DNA from: Baylisascaris procyonis
Taxonomy: Eukaryota > Nematoda > Chromadorea > Rhabditida > Ascarididae
Direction of reading: 5' to 3'
DNA: 64,000 nt
Assembly (NCBI GenBank): GCA_037389465.1
Contig: JAZARR010000175.1
Span: forward strand, 4,464,001 to 4,528,000
Below are positions 33,533 to 48,500 of this stretch, piece by piece. The notes beneath the pieces are model-generated. The model searched no databases, was not told the DNA's origin, and saw nothing but the letters and a program-made list of their open reading frames with translations. Positions within the stretch are counted from its first letter, which is position 1, and the number at the start of each line of letters is the position of its first letter. The position numbers were made by a program, and so were the translations under genes.

Positions 33533-36500
33533 CTGCAATATTCAATTTAGATAAATAACTTCATGAAAATTTAACGATTTTTGTATGCCATAACCATCGC
33601 AGAATAAAAGTGAAAAAGATATCGAGCTATAATTAGAAAGATAGTATAAGACGATAAAAACTTTTCTAAACACAATTTTCGCAGCACCAAACCGCGGATG
33701 TGAACCAAGCAACAACAACAACTCATTTGTTGTTCCATATCGGAACTGATAAGAAAATGGTTTGATGCTTAAACGTCCATGAAAATATCACAAGTGTTCG
33801 ATCCTTATAAAACTCCACCTCAGGATGATTGGAGGAATGTTAACAGCACACTTATATACATATGCCCCTTTATAATGACAGCTCTGATTTTACGCCGATT
33901 CCACACCTTTCCTTACCTTTTATAACTCTTATTGAACTTATATTTAATGAGTGCCTGAACTAGCTGTTTTCAGAAACATTGCTATCATTTCCATCAGAAA
34001 TTCAGTGGCAAAATGCATAAAGCCGGGAAGAACATATCTAATGAAAAAGTCGAAGAGTTCCTTGCCTTGTTGAACTTTGGCTTGTCCCGATATGAACAAA
34101 CCATGCGCATCCATCGCTTTTGGATCGACATGCTTCGACACGCAGTAGAGATTCTGGATATCATCTTCAACAAACGGTTGGGCCTTCTTGTTCATTTCCA
34201 AACCATAATCGCGCAACAACAGCTGCAAGCACTGATTCAATGGCTGGTATTTTGAAATTTTCCCTCACGCCGTAAGTCTTTCTTACCAGCTTAAGGACGA
34301 CAGAAATTCTAGGTGTCGACAGGATAATCGAGTGGGTTCGGCGATGTGCCGGAAGTCGCGTGAACGACAACTGATTGCGGGAGAGACTCATGTTCAAATA
34401 ATGAAACTTCCGGCTGATATCGCCTTCGGAAGCAAAATAAAGCTCAGTCGAAACGTAAAATATTTGTTGTCTATGATCGTCACTACAATAATAGCGAACT
34501 GAATCAGACCTGGTTCATTTTCAAGAACGGTCAACTCGTAGCGCTACGAACAAACCCTTTGAACTGTAGTCTAATATAGATATTCAAGATATTCATTTTT
34601 GTCGACACATACTGGAAATGAATTGAAAAATTTTTTGGGACTCCAGTTCGACTCTGACCCAATCATTTGTCTTGATTAATTGAGGGTTTGAGCTTTGGAA
34701 CTTTTCAGTTTCCTGTATTTGTAGAGATTCGGCCTTCCTAATGAGTCTGATTCAGTCATTTCCCTTTTTTTCAAGTTTATCTCCTGTTTAAGCACATCTT
34801 ATTCATTTTATAAAAATGAGGTTATCTTCTAAACACACATATCCACGACGTCGTTTTTCAAAAATTTCAACTTGCAGGAATGATTTGGCTGCCCTCTTCA
34901 ATAAAATACTACTACAAACTTCGAAAAATTAAAACGATTTCGCTAATCTGTGCAAAATATTCATCATTTCCACTGGATGTTTTCCACAAACTATAGGAAC
35001 TATACTCAAAATACAGACTACATTTCTTACTCAAACTATAAAAAACTTTTTTCACAATACCAATATTTCTTTTTTCATGTTCCACGATGCCGATATTCAA
35101 AAAAATTTTCATACTGCACCTCTGTGTATAATAATTTTATACCTCCCCAATAAGCTTGAAAAGTACTAACTGCATTACTGCTTAAATCGTGTGGAATGCC
35201 TTAACTCACCCCACCCCCATCCCCGCTTGATTCTGCATTCACTGATCGCGAAGTAGCCATCTCACCTGTATGCCAACAATTTGTGTGAATCGACGCAAAA
35301 TGGAGGTCTTCTGTAACGCATTCTGCACAACGTACGCATCCATGCTATCCGCAGTGATTGGGAATGCATAGTAGGAATCGCTATCCGAGCAAATTTTCGA
35401 CCAAAGTAACTTTGATGAAAGATGCGTCCAATCGTCGTTTTCCTTACCGATGCTACCCGTTTGCTTGCGCCGTTTCGTTGAGCGTGTCTTCTTCACGCCA
35501 TTCAATGCAGCAGATGCCTACAAATCGAATATTTCAAAACTGAACAGGTGATGCAAGCAACAGCTTTTAAAGGTTCAAAGTTAAAGGTTTATGCTCAGCT
35601 AAACATCTGTAGGCAAGCTTTTGCAGATCTCAAACATAATAAAAGATGAAAATGCCGACTGGCCGATATATCAGCACCGCAAATGGGTGAAAAATGAAAA
35701 ACCTAATGTATTGGATTCATTCCCCTCCACCACAGACATCCCGTGGGCCATGTGTCTAAAGCTAGTTTCTGTTTGTGAATAAAGCTAAACTTTTAATATA
35801 TGGATGGGTGCACAGTAACAGTCATAAGTGCAGCATTAATAGAATCCTAATTAGGTGTTTACGGCTTACCTCTTCACCGTTTGACGTTGATGCCACAGAA
35901 GTGCCCAGCAAGCAGTTGAGGAAATGCGATACGGCCGCTCCGCAATGTGCTGCTGGAACCGGCTGCATATATGTGCGGAAAACGTGCTTTGCACTGCGGC
36001 ACACCAACTCCGACATGCATATTGCCTACAATGGAGAACATTTCAGAATACCAACTCCCACATATCGATTGTTCGATTAAACAGCAATCACTAACGATGT
36101 CTATTGGACTAATTTTCTTTCTCGCTGTTGAATTAGTATCTGGCACATACAAAATGAGGGTTGCTAGATTATTAGATTATGGAAGTGCTTACCAGGATAT
36201 AAACTAAAAAATTTTTGAAAGCGCCAAGTTTTCCCATTTCACTGCTTCAGTTTTGGAAGATTATTATTCAAGGGAATGCCCGGAATAGGAGCCTAAAGAC
36301 CGGTGATGAGCACATAACTGAATTGGAAACATCGAAATTTTTCTTCAAAATATGCTGAAGGAGGTTTGTTTTGAAAAACTTCAGCTAATGAAAAAATCTA
36401 CGGACTTAAGTGAATAGGAAAGGTGGTTGACCCACACATCACTTTATGATATGATTCCGGTTGGTCAGCACATCTCGTAGCAAGTCAGCTTATCGATCCA

Positions 36501-39500
36501 ACATCATCGACTAATCAACTCTTGGGAATGAAAATGGATAAAACAAAAATACCTCACCTTGAGGTACTGCAGCTGTTCGACGTTTTGGATGCATTTAGTG
36601 AGTTTACCCAAGTAGCGAATGTTTATTCCGCGTGAGTGCATTGCTTCACTTAGTGACCCGCCTTCGAGTGGCATCAACGCATGTTGCAGGCAATCACGCA
36701 CGAAGTTGGGTACTTGCTGCAAAAATAAAAACTCTCTCTACAATTAAATGGTTGGACAAATGAATAATCTAATCTCAATCCTAAAAAATATCCGACACTA
36801 AAGAGTAAGCAAAGTTGGAAGGGCAGGCTAGGTGGCCACCTATTCTTAGATTTAGACAGGTGTTTCTATTTTTCTATTTAGACAGCTAGACAGCTAAACA
36901 CTATGGTCGAAGAAAGGGGCTTTAGGAGCCTGTACTATTTCCATCGACAAAGTCGACAAAAATAGCACAGGCTCGTAAAGTTCCTCTTTCCTCCCTGAAA
37001 GAATTTTCTAACAAAGGACTAACAGAAGCTGTTTTAGGGATATTCATGTTCACTTTGGATTAAGCAAGCAGGTGCAGAACCCATTTTTTTTTAAGCTTTG
37101 ATGAGATATTTGAAAAAGACAAGAAATACAAAAGCCCTAGTTATCCTTCTAGAGTAGTGAACCAGTTATCGAGAGGCTTAGCTTGAGAAGACAAGTGCCA
37201 CTCGCTTGGAATTTAGGACCATATATTTAAAGAGTTAAAAAACGAAAAAAACAGCAATATGCTACTGCCATGTCCGACATGCCTCCACCTTTCTCAAAAA
37301 TTTCCAGTTATGTCCCTAGCCTGCGCAATGAAAAAATGAAATAAGCATTTTGGCGGATATTGACCAGCTGATGCACTTAAAACTGTGAAAATAAAAGGCC
37401 TGCAATGAATAATTGGTTATTTTATCTGTTTGCTTCACCAGACTCTCATCAAGAGATTATTTCTTTTCACTGATGCATGAGACCCGATGATAAAATCCTA
37501 ATCCTTGGGACCTACCAGAGATGTCCTGGAGATTCGGCTGTTCTCGACCGTTGAAGCCAACACTTTCATACTTGAAGGTACTTGAGGATTCCGTCATCCT
37601 AATGATCTAATCTAACACCCTGAGATAGGACACGTCCTATTAGAAAATGCATATGAACTAACTTTTCAACAGAAAAAGTGAACTTAAATTAAGAAAACTA
37701 AAGATTACACCAATATCCTATCGACGTTACAAATAAAAAAAAAAACAAAAAATAAACTAAGCAAAACGTATAGGAAAAGCACAAACGAGAGTGATTACTC
37801 ACTTGCACGAGAAGGAATTCGGCGAGCTCGGCGATAAGCCGTCTCTGTTTGACGAGATCTTCGCTATCGGCATGTTGCACCGTCGTGCAATAGCAATCGG
37901 GATTGAAACGCATATCGAATTCATCACTCCGTATTGAACCAACCGCCATCGCTGCTTTTTCCATTATCTTAAGAAACTCATATCCATTCACACTTGTATA
38001 AACTGCTTATTAATATATTTCTTCTTGACAAGAAATTGATTTCTTCTCACTAAGAATCTACTTCCCAATGACAACAAAATGCATCGCTATATTGAGGGCG
38101 CTAAAGACGATTGACATCTCATCAAAGACATTCTAGAAGATGTGATTTGACTTTCTCACCCACAATACCCTCATAGTTTACAATAACGATCCTCCCATGA
38201 AATTTCGCTTAACAATAGTATAAATGGTCACAAAATAAGCGAAACTATGCGATCAGCAACCTGTTTGGAGATTTCTTGATCGAAGCCATCGTCATCTTTC
38301 TTCTGCTCATTATCCATCGTCTCACCGACAATCTTCTTCGCCGTTTCGGTTTCTGGAAGCGATATCTCTTCTTGCTTCACGTCGGCTACGATCTCGCTCT
38401 ATAAATTGTTCATGTTCACAACGTATGGTCACTTCAAATTTTGTACGTTTTAACTACTGTAGTTACAACAAATAAAAAAGCCGTTTGTGGTTTCAGCACG
38501 TATTTAACGATCAGGTTTGCAATCTTTAATAAGGCTATTGAAACGTTGTATCATACCTAGTACGCATAGTCACTATCCAAAAAATGACCGGTATTATGCC
38601 AGACGCTCGATTCTAAGATAGCGGGAAACGATGAGGGGATGGAGTGTGTAACAAGATAAATACCTTAATTTGGCTAACAATAGCTTCATCATCGATAGCC
38701 TTTTTCTCAATATCGTTGAGCTCAGACGCACTCTCCTCATCTTTTGATGTTTTTTCTTCCTCAGTGGTCGTTTCGTCGATACCATGCGAATTATTGATGC
38801 GCATTTGCTGCACATGATAGGCAGCAATACGAACGAACATTAAATAACGACACCTTAAAAGATTGTTCAGTATAAACAATGAATGCAAATTTCACAAACC
38901 TATGTAACACAAATCAAGAACGCAAAAGGCGGCTATCCCATATGCATATATTTGCATGGCGAATATATGCAAAAATTTGTGGGATTTTATATGCAAAATA
39001 TATGAAAATAATAAGCACTTGTGTTGTTTTTCAAAGCGGATGAATCTGTAGAATTTTACCGTTCGAATCGCACACTACAAATTTATTTGTTCCCTCGCTT
39101 CCAGTAGTGATCTACTATAACAGAAAAAGTTACTGCACTAAATCAAAACTCAGTTCCACAAAAACGACTAAAATCGGCGAACCACCTCTAACCACAACTA
39201 TTTCATCCGCAATCTCTGGTTGACGCACTAAAAAAGAAAAGATTCTGAAATGATAAGAATTAACTCCGTAATATGCAATGACCTAACTGTGTAAAGTGTG
39301 ACAAAATGAACGACTGAAAAACTGGTCTGGAAGAAGTAAAGCAACTGCTGCCGAGCAAGAAAGACTAAATCATGCATAAACATACTTCAATAATCGCATG
39401 TTCAAATCAAACTTTTATGCAGCCGAAAAATTCGTCCGTGAATAAATACAAATAAACGTAACGAACATAAGCAAATTAATGATGAAAATTAAAAGAACTG

Positions 39501-42500
39501 ACTCAACGAATGCTTCAATGAGCTCCTGTCTAAGAGAAGCGAGTTTATGGGGGAAAGGACGTGGATACCCGTTTGCTTTGCAGATCTCCGTTACTTCTGC
39601 ACCCTCCAAGTAATTGACATCCGGAGGGAACGTCCTCAACAAATCCAGAATATAGTGCCGAGAGTCGTTACCAATTATGCCCTAAAGACAAAAAGCAATA
39701 GCATTATCAATAAATTCACAACGAGACGCCATTTAAAGGAAAAAAGGTGAGGCCTCAGATCAGCCAAAGGCTAAGAACACATGGAAAAGTGTTCAAGATA
39801 ATCGCTACATTCTTGCAAACTAGTACAACCAAGACAAAATGACTGCAAAGTTATGACTTCATGAAGAATACTTCAAAAGACTTGAGGTCAAAAACGAGTT
39901 TCCTACAGGGTAGCGCACCACGAACAGGCAAAAAGCGCCCATAAAACTGTTGAATAAAACTCTTGAAAGCAATACTGCTGCAAACCAATTTCACAAACAA
40001 AAATAAATCACATCATCTGAAAATAAGTCTCCATATATAATTGCCAACCTTCGTTTCAAATGACGAATACAGCTTCATGGTTTGACTATCCTCCTTGCCG
40101 CTCATCACTTCATGGGGTAGAATCCTTAACTGTTCTGCTGGTTTCTCCAAAAGTTTGCGATATTCCTTAAAAAATATTTCCTGATATCCAAAATGTAATA
40201 TACGAAAACATGTTGTAAATATACTGCAGAAAAAAGGTTGGCAAGTAACATTCTTGCGTGGTAGCATTGTCAAATGGCCGAATGCAAACACTTTCAAATG
40301 GAAATAAAAAATTATGAAGTAGATTCCTATCGCTAAGCATGCTATAAGCTATGTCTCCAAAAAAAGCTTAACAACGAGAACTCATGCTGACGTTGTAAAC
40401 GCTGGATGATTTGTTCAAAATCGTATCAACAGAATCTAAATTACCTCAGAGCTGATCACCGTTTTGCCAAAATCCACCGATCCATAAACAACGCTTTGTT
40501 CCTGCTCTCTCTCCAGAATTCCAGGAATTATTGATTGCGCCGTCACTCTGAAAGCAGTCTCATAAGACTAAAAACAGACACCAAATCTATGCGGAAGATG
40601 CAAATGAAAGATTCACAGAGAATCTCTTATATTTGCCAAAGCATGAGTTGTCACCCACAATCACCCTCCTTTACTTGTCGACCAAGAGTTTCTTTTTCCT
40701 GATACCATTCACGGACGTGACATAGAAGCGAACGATCGGTTCAAGCTGTACGACCTCCTTCTACTTCGGCGGGACAGAAGGAACCTATTAGTTCATCACT
40801 ATTTCATTCCAAAATTCTAGCCCGATCCAATACTTCGCCGTTTACTGCGGTACAGGTATCATCCCTTTATCCTTCAGGTAAGTATACTGAAACGTTAAAT
40901 GCCTATAAAATGTGGATGAACTTCTCAAATTACGTCCTTTACACTAAAACATCCTCAGGAACTACCCCTAAAATTGAGCATTTCAGAAACGAAATCAACA
41001 GTCTCTTTTTTCTTAAATAAAAACAACGAACTTACCTGTAGCCTTTATAGTCGACAATAACCATTCCCAGAGTGAAAAGTTTGGGAGTATCAAGCTGTGC
41101 ATATGCGCGTACTCCTTGCAAGTCATTTGAGGTTGCTGCATGCGCGGCCGCATCTCCCCCTAACTCCTGCAATAGCAAGCACTTACCGTTCTGCTTATAT
41201 AGTAATGTATTTCTTAAAATTTGATGGCCATTCTTTTCCATTTTAGTCATCCACGTCAACAAACATCCGTCTAAACTTGTAGCAACAATTACCCTCAACC
41301 TCATCCTGCATCATTAGAGAATTAGTTAGTACAGTATAAATTCTATCTCAGAACCACCTTTGACCTGCATCCAGTGACCTTTCTTAGAAAATTTTTCCAG
41401 AAATGAACCATAGCAAACAGAAAGAGTCAGCTTAATCCTCAGAGCTTCCCTATGCTTTTTTTACACTCTTGCAGGAGAAATGCAGAGCCCATTAGCCTCA
41501 CTAAAACCGACAAACTTTGCAACTGTCATCTATTTTTCCGAAGAAATTCTGATTTTCTTTCTACCACAAACACAGAATCCTAAACCTTTTGCTAGCTTTT
41601 TCTCCACGAAAGAAATCTACAAGCTAATTTCCTTAATTTTGCAAAGATCTACAAAAAAGAATGCTATAAAAAACAGAGATAGACATCATTTGGGTTCAAC
41701 TCATTCATTGTGAAAACAATGAAGAAATTTCATTTTTCTGCACATAATTTTGTAGTTCAAATAAAACAACCAACTTTATAATGATCCTTAACATCGAATC
41801 CAAGTGAGAAGAAAATATTATTCCAGATGAACATATGTGTGTGTGGTTCATCCGCTGGATTTATTGCCATCACATTACCGTCCACTACTGCCATCGCACC
41901 CTTAAAGGTTATCGTTCAGTACAATTGCTTAATATTAATTTCATCATCACGTTTATAGATTGTGTAGTGCAAACACATAAATAAGTACCCAAAAATATTG
42001 CCAACATATATAGTTCTTTTGAAGGCAGAACAGTACTTATACGCCTTGGCTGCCCTTACTTTATCCATATCCTCTTCACATTAGAATAATACCGGATAAG
42101 TTACATAAAAATATCGGATAAGGAACGATTACAACTTCTTTTAATTTTAAATGTAAAGCAACAATTGGCTCTAAATGAAATTTCAGTGGGAGGATCCTGA
42201 CATGAGGTCTCTCCACCTTAGAACCAACAGCTTCGCGGTTCAGAAACGGGATGAAAAATGTCACCTCAAAAGTTGTATTTATCGCACCCAACATCATGGA
42301 TGCATCGCAAAATCTACACAGTATTCCACCGACTAGTTTACTTTAATTATATAACATTTCATATTTTCAACCATGGCTAAAAATTTTCAAGCTCGAAAGC
42401 TTGCAATGTCATCTGATAAAGTCTAAGCTGGCTCTAGACTCTAAAATCATTCGTAGTTCCCTCGGTGACATAACGAAGAGTTTTCATTCATCTGGAGGCG

Positions 42501-45500
42501 TGTGCACGATGACTCTGTCGTTTCGGATTGGTGTGTGAATATATCTCTTGGAAGTTTCAATTCAGAGCTGTTTAAAATTAGAATGAATTCCCCAAAAATT
42601 CTTTTCATTTTAGTCTACTGAATTCTATGATCCCTTCACATACTTCTATTGCACTGCTCTTCCGATTACGTGCATCTAACCACAAAACCTGTTCTGAGCA
42701 CTGAATTACCTTCAGCAGTCATTCCCAATTTTCTACTTTATATTACTGAATTACTCCCTTAAATGCTGCACGTTCCCTTCTTCATTTTATAAGAAGATAT
42801 GTATTTCACCGCTTATGTGCAATTCTTTATTTTCCTGAAAAAGACCTCTTTTTATGAATTTTGCTTCGAACCGGATTTCGGTTCGAGGACCCTCAAGCGG
42901 AAGCGTCCGGACATCCAGAACCCCAAAGTGAAAAGTGCTGTCTCAGAAACTTAGTGGTCTTATAATGGCGGAAACATGTCCGAAATCTCGAGGTCCAAAG
43001 ATCAGACCTTCTAATGCCATGAGTACCAAGGCCATGATGGCATAGGAGTACTCAGATCAAACTTTGTCATAACACGCTTTTGCTAATTTTACGATAGCAT
43101 CAAGATGCAAGTGGGCCTAAGTTGGTTTCCTCAAAACTCATCAACTATGCAACAAGAAATAACTATTCGAATACTTTAGCACCTCATTTCCACATCAACG
43201 ACTGCAACACAACGAACGGAAAACGCTAACAAAGAACCTTAATAGCAGCCGATACGAAGTCGGAATGTATCTTGAATATGGCACGTTCACGGACGAGTCT
43301 CTCGGTGAGGGTTTCCTTAGGCAATTCGTGCGTTGTCTGCAATTCCTCATTCCAATCTCTGATTTGGCCAGGAATATGATCCTCGAGACCGATTCTATGC
43401 GGTTGCGTACAATCCTCCGCTCGAATTCCATCTTCAGTCTGCTCAAACGACGGTGCCACCCATGTGTTTACCTTTAAATAGCGCATAAAAATCTTTGGCA
43501 ATATTTCACGCGAAAATAATGTAAAGCATTAGCGGAAGCATCAATGAGCAGAAATTGCACGATTGAACTCCCTCGCCATGGCATGATAAAATGCCAACAT
43601 TTCAATTCACTTCAAAAGCTATATAAGGATCAGATGGTTTAAAATATCCTCAAGTTTAGTGACCACCCGCAAGCAATTTTATGCGTCGACGAAACAATAA
43701 CTCTAAACGAATCAAATGGTTCATCGTCATCGTCAATTCGAGAAAGAAACAACATAATATCAACATGAGAGCTACTTTAAACGTACAGACGAAATAATTC
43801 CAGGTGGCAAGTAATTTTGTTAAGCACGATGCCCATCCATCTCATGCAATTCACTCAATAAAACATATAGGCAACAATGCACTCAATATAAGGTGAAAAA
43901 TGTATGCGTGAGCCTTCTTATTTCAAAGATGACGATGAAAACTTCATGACATAGCAAATCGAAGAGAATAGAAATATTGACAATACCTGATAGGGGGTAG
44001 GTAATCGCTCAAAGATGTGTTTCTCGCCGCGTTTCTTCAATATCAGCGCGAGTGCCTTTCGGAATGCCGGGCTGATCGATGAGAGAAGATCAACGAGTGA
44101 ATGATGTATCGCCTTATGAGATGGTGAAGGTGTTGGTCTGAATACGCCATCCGTGGTCGCATTTACATAAAATCCACGTGTGCAACATGTTATATGATAA
44201 CGACGCTCTTCACGTGTCTCCACCGTTAAATACAATACATCACCCTATAATTGTTTTCTTCAATACTGCAACCTAGAGAATCGATGATTCTACACAATTG
44301 CCAACCAAGAGTGAATAAGACGGTTTTTATTTACTTAGGTAAAACCATTAAAAAATCTCACCTGATCTTTGCTAGGAAAAAAGAATGTATGAATTGTTAC
44401 CGATATGTAGAACACTACAAAGAAATCAAAGAATCACTGATAAAATCTGCGATATAATCGTGCAAACTACTTGCATAGATCAGGGAGTACCAAAAGACTG
44501 ACAAAGTTACAGTTAAGCTGCTTGTATTCAGCTTAAGCTGTCATCGCAGTGACAACAAGGCTTTGAACATAGCCGCAGGCCCGGCCATATATACATAAAA
44601 AGCTATCACTAGCTAATAGCTACTTATCTCAAGGATATAAACTCATATAGTGAGATGCATCAACATCCCCTCCTCATTAAAGCATCGAATGTTATGTTAT
44701 CATCAGTGTCCATAACGAAACACTATTTATGGCCGCATAAGTTGAATATGAATGTATCATAAATACGTACACCTTATATGAAGCGGAGTTAGAAAAAGAA
44801 AACATAGGGAATAGGAGAGACGTATAATTGGTGAATTGTAATTCATTCATGAAACGTCTAGTACGTTGCATTTTGACTTCGGTTAGCTCATCTAAAAGAT
44901 ACAAGTACGAAAAGATTGAAAGTGCAAGCGTATTACATCATAAATGAAGGTTTAGTCAGTCAATGCGATTCTATTTGCCAATTTCGATAAATATAATAAG
45001 AAAAGACTCGTAAAGAATAGCCTCAATCTATGGGATGATTCCATTTTGCCGACACAATTCTGGAATGAAGTAGACGATCCAAGCAAATCCTTCCAAAAGC
45101 TTTCTTGTTTCATTCCTAAGTTTAAAAAAACGACTATTTACCAAAGGGTTATAGCCGATAACATGCTCTAAGCTGAACAATAAAAGGAATTATACTAGCT
45201 CCTTCCGCCTATGCAGCCTCAGTTTGCAACCCAACCCAACTTGCGCGACACCTTTCCTGTTGATGTAAATTTCGTACTGATCATCACAAATCCTACCATA
45301 TGCAAATTAGCCATTAAAGTGATGAAAAATTCCGTTTCACATAAAGCTACACTCCTAATGGGTAAACCAAAGAGATTTTTCGAATCATATATAAATTCCG
45401 CTAATACCGTCAACAGTTTATGAAGAAAATTCATCGTTACCATATACCCATGTAGAAACACTTGCCAAATAAAAAATACCTTCATTTTGCGAGGGCCAGG

Positions 45501-48500
45501 TGGAGGGTTGAACGGTGAAATGGCCAGACTCTTCAACGCCACAATGGGCTCATTAACGGTCGGGAAGAGAGGCATTAGCGGTCGCTCTTTATATCCCGGT
45601 AACACACATTCCGGTGGTGCACATTCCAATGATCTACAACTTCTTGAAATATTCACTATCACCCTAATAAAGATAAAGGGCTTCATGAACTTCAAGATTT
45701 TCCAACCGGCTACAACTTCGAACTTCAAAATCATCTTCGATCGTCAAAGAAATGCAACTTTTGGTCATAGAAAAAACTGACTTCTTATAGGAATCGACCG
45801 TGCAAGAAAACTCCCAAAAATAAATTTTCCTGATTTCAGCTGCAAATGCAGCACATGTGGACAGCCGGAATTATTCATATCGGCGATAAAAGCATCCGTG
45901 CGCAGAACATGCATGTACCCCTCCTAGATTGCTGAAAATCAGTAATTTCCTTACTACGCAGTTGAACGAGACATTGCACTAGTACATTTACATAATTACA
46001 TTCTCCTAATTGAGGGATCTAAAGTAGATTACTACTGAGAAGCAAATTGTTAAGTTACTAACTTGTCGAGAGATTTTTTGCGGTCACCGAGAGTCATTGT
46101 CGAAAGGTATGAGAGAGAGGCACCTTCAGCACCATTCACTGCGTCTACAATATCCAAACTACGGATCATCTCACGAACGTGGCGCACATGAATTCGTGCT
46201 TCACGTGTTGTGTACGGTTCTGAAAATCAAATTACTTCGAAAGCTTCACGTTATAATGCGCTGAAAGTAAAAATAAATAAATAAAATTAAAACACCCCAT
46301 TGAAGATAGAACCGACATAAACGCCATTTCGGTGATGAATCAGTGCACAGGAGACCTGAGACAAAACGATGCTATCGTCTGATCCTAGACACTCATGCCG
46401 CTTCCTTTCTTCCCTCCCCCACCCCCCCCCCCTTAAATGTCTGCACTCATAAGCGATGAACTCCAAAGAGAATACATAATTTCCAAACAGAAATACTGAT
46501 TATAATTCACTGATGAGATCCACTGCTGATGTTTCTTATTATTGAAGACAAAAACATGTAAGATTTAGCGAACCTTCAACCACTTTCAGGATAGATCCTT
46601 CACGAAGACCGGCGATATTTTTCAGTTCGGTGAAGTGGTCGAGGGCAACACCGTTCAAATGCAAACTGAAACAAGTTCGATGACATGTCGATTCACGCTC
46701 GAGAAGCACTTGATGAAGCTCCTGGACCATTTCATTCGAATTCACCTGCAATTACTCATCAGCGCGATTAACCAATAACGGAACGTTTATTACTGACGGC
46801 CAGAAAGATGATTCGACTACAACACATGGAATTTATTCATTCCCGAAAAGATTTTTCCTATGCCTAAAAACTGTAAAGTTTCTGACAGAATAAAATCGAT
46901 GAAAAGGTATTTCAAATGTTTTCATACGAACAACCTGAAAGGAGTCATTTCAGCAGATATTTTTCGTTCAGTAAACGAAGAAACACCTGAAAATTCTATC
47001 GTATCCGCAACTGCCTCAACAAATAGAAATAAAACGATAAATAGTACCATACCTCAAGGTGACTAATCAAGCAATGGCAAACCTTTACGATTCAACAAGT
47101 GGCATGAACCCACTGATTTCTCACAACAATACTTTGCCATAGGAATTTTAAAATTTCAGAGCAACATCCTGAGGGGATGGATCCTTCACCTTCCTGGGAA
47201 AAAAAGATAGCTCAAAGGTAATACTGAAATGAGCTGAATCGCGGTTCTGATGAAAACTTCACCAGTTATCTCAAAACGCAAACCTTTAAGAATGTGGAAT
47301 ATACCTAAATAAAATCTTTTTAAAATTGGACAAATGCTTTCACATATATCGATAGACACCATAAAAAAACAACAGTAAACCTGTAGATCAAATGGTTCAG
47401 CTGCAGGTGCGTGAATCTGTACACGAAATGTCGATTCACCCAAGCAAAGTAACGCATCCTCATCATTCGGTGATTTTTCCGCTGCAAAAGATGTGTAAAA
47501 ACAAATTTACGCTAAATGATTAAAAAAACCGAAAATACACCCTACTGACTTTATGTGATGTATGCTATGTCATCCAATTTGACCTAATGAAAACTCCAAC
47601 ATAACTAAATACACTCCGTGCAGCCAAGTAAGTGCGGAACATAGGTAGTCCTAGCTAACGCGAGAGATCTTGGAGTGGACCAGGTCTCAATAAATAAGTT
47701 TTTTTAGCAGTATGCGGACGAAATATATTCATAATAGCAAAACAATAGCATTTATACTAGAAAGTCCTCATGCACTACGTCAGGTCTATGCATCAATATT
47801 AGATCAACGTGAAATGCTTTGACCAAAAAGCCATCAACAAACAGCGTAAAGCTTTCTTCAGCTCTCCAGGTGTAATTTATTTAAGGATATCACGCCAGCA
47901 TAGAGAGCAGAGTGAAACATGTAAAAACAGCGTATACAACCATTCCCTTATTTTCCGCTATATTTCCACCAATCATACAACACCGGAAATATATATATAA
48001 TCAACAAAATCCACTCAAAACTTTCTAATGCCCTTTGCTTTCCCATCAATTCTAACAGCTGATATGATTGTAGAGATCATTCGTTGAGTAATACAGAAAA
48101 ATTTGAAAAAGCTAGAAAAACTATTAAAGCATTATGTACTTTTTGAGCAGCGCGCGTGGAAGTCACGTGCCGACCAGCAAAGCCTCGTTATCGGCCAATT
48201 CAAATGGCAGCGCTCATATTTCCTGCTCTTCTACCTCTTCCAACCCTACCTCCCTCCCCCCCCCCCCGTTGCAGTTTCAGTGTTAACCAAAAGGAGGCGA
48301 TCCGACGCAACTACCACCAAATGCGTTCATCTTATAGTCGATTTTCGCTTCAACAGTGAAATGCAAAATTGATCAAACTGTGCAACAATTAATGATTTAA
48401 AAAAGCAACAAACCGGGTGAATTGGCACGCTCTTCAGTAGGAGTAAGTGGTGACTCAGGGGTCGATGGGTTACTCTCATGTCCCGAATCATCGCCTGATT

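Noticed and set aside
42880..42930. GGTTCGA-like motif suggesting a tRNA
   Set aside because: No acceptor stem, anticodon arm or D arm could be paired around it. I found no tRNA or rRNA in the window.
45840..45935. Open, protein-like stretch between clu-1 exons 5 and 6
   Set aside because: Its open frame starts on phase 0 while exon 5 ends on phase 2, no GT donor follows it, and skipping it gives perfect continuity with the conserved protein.
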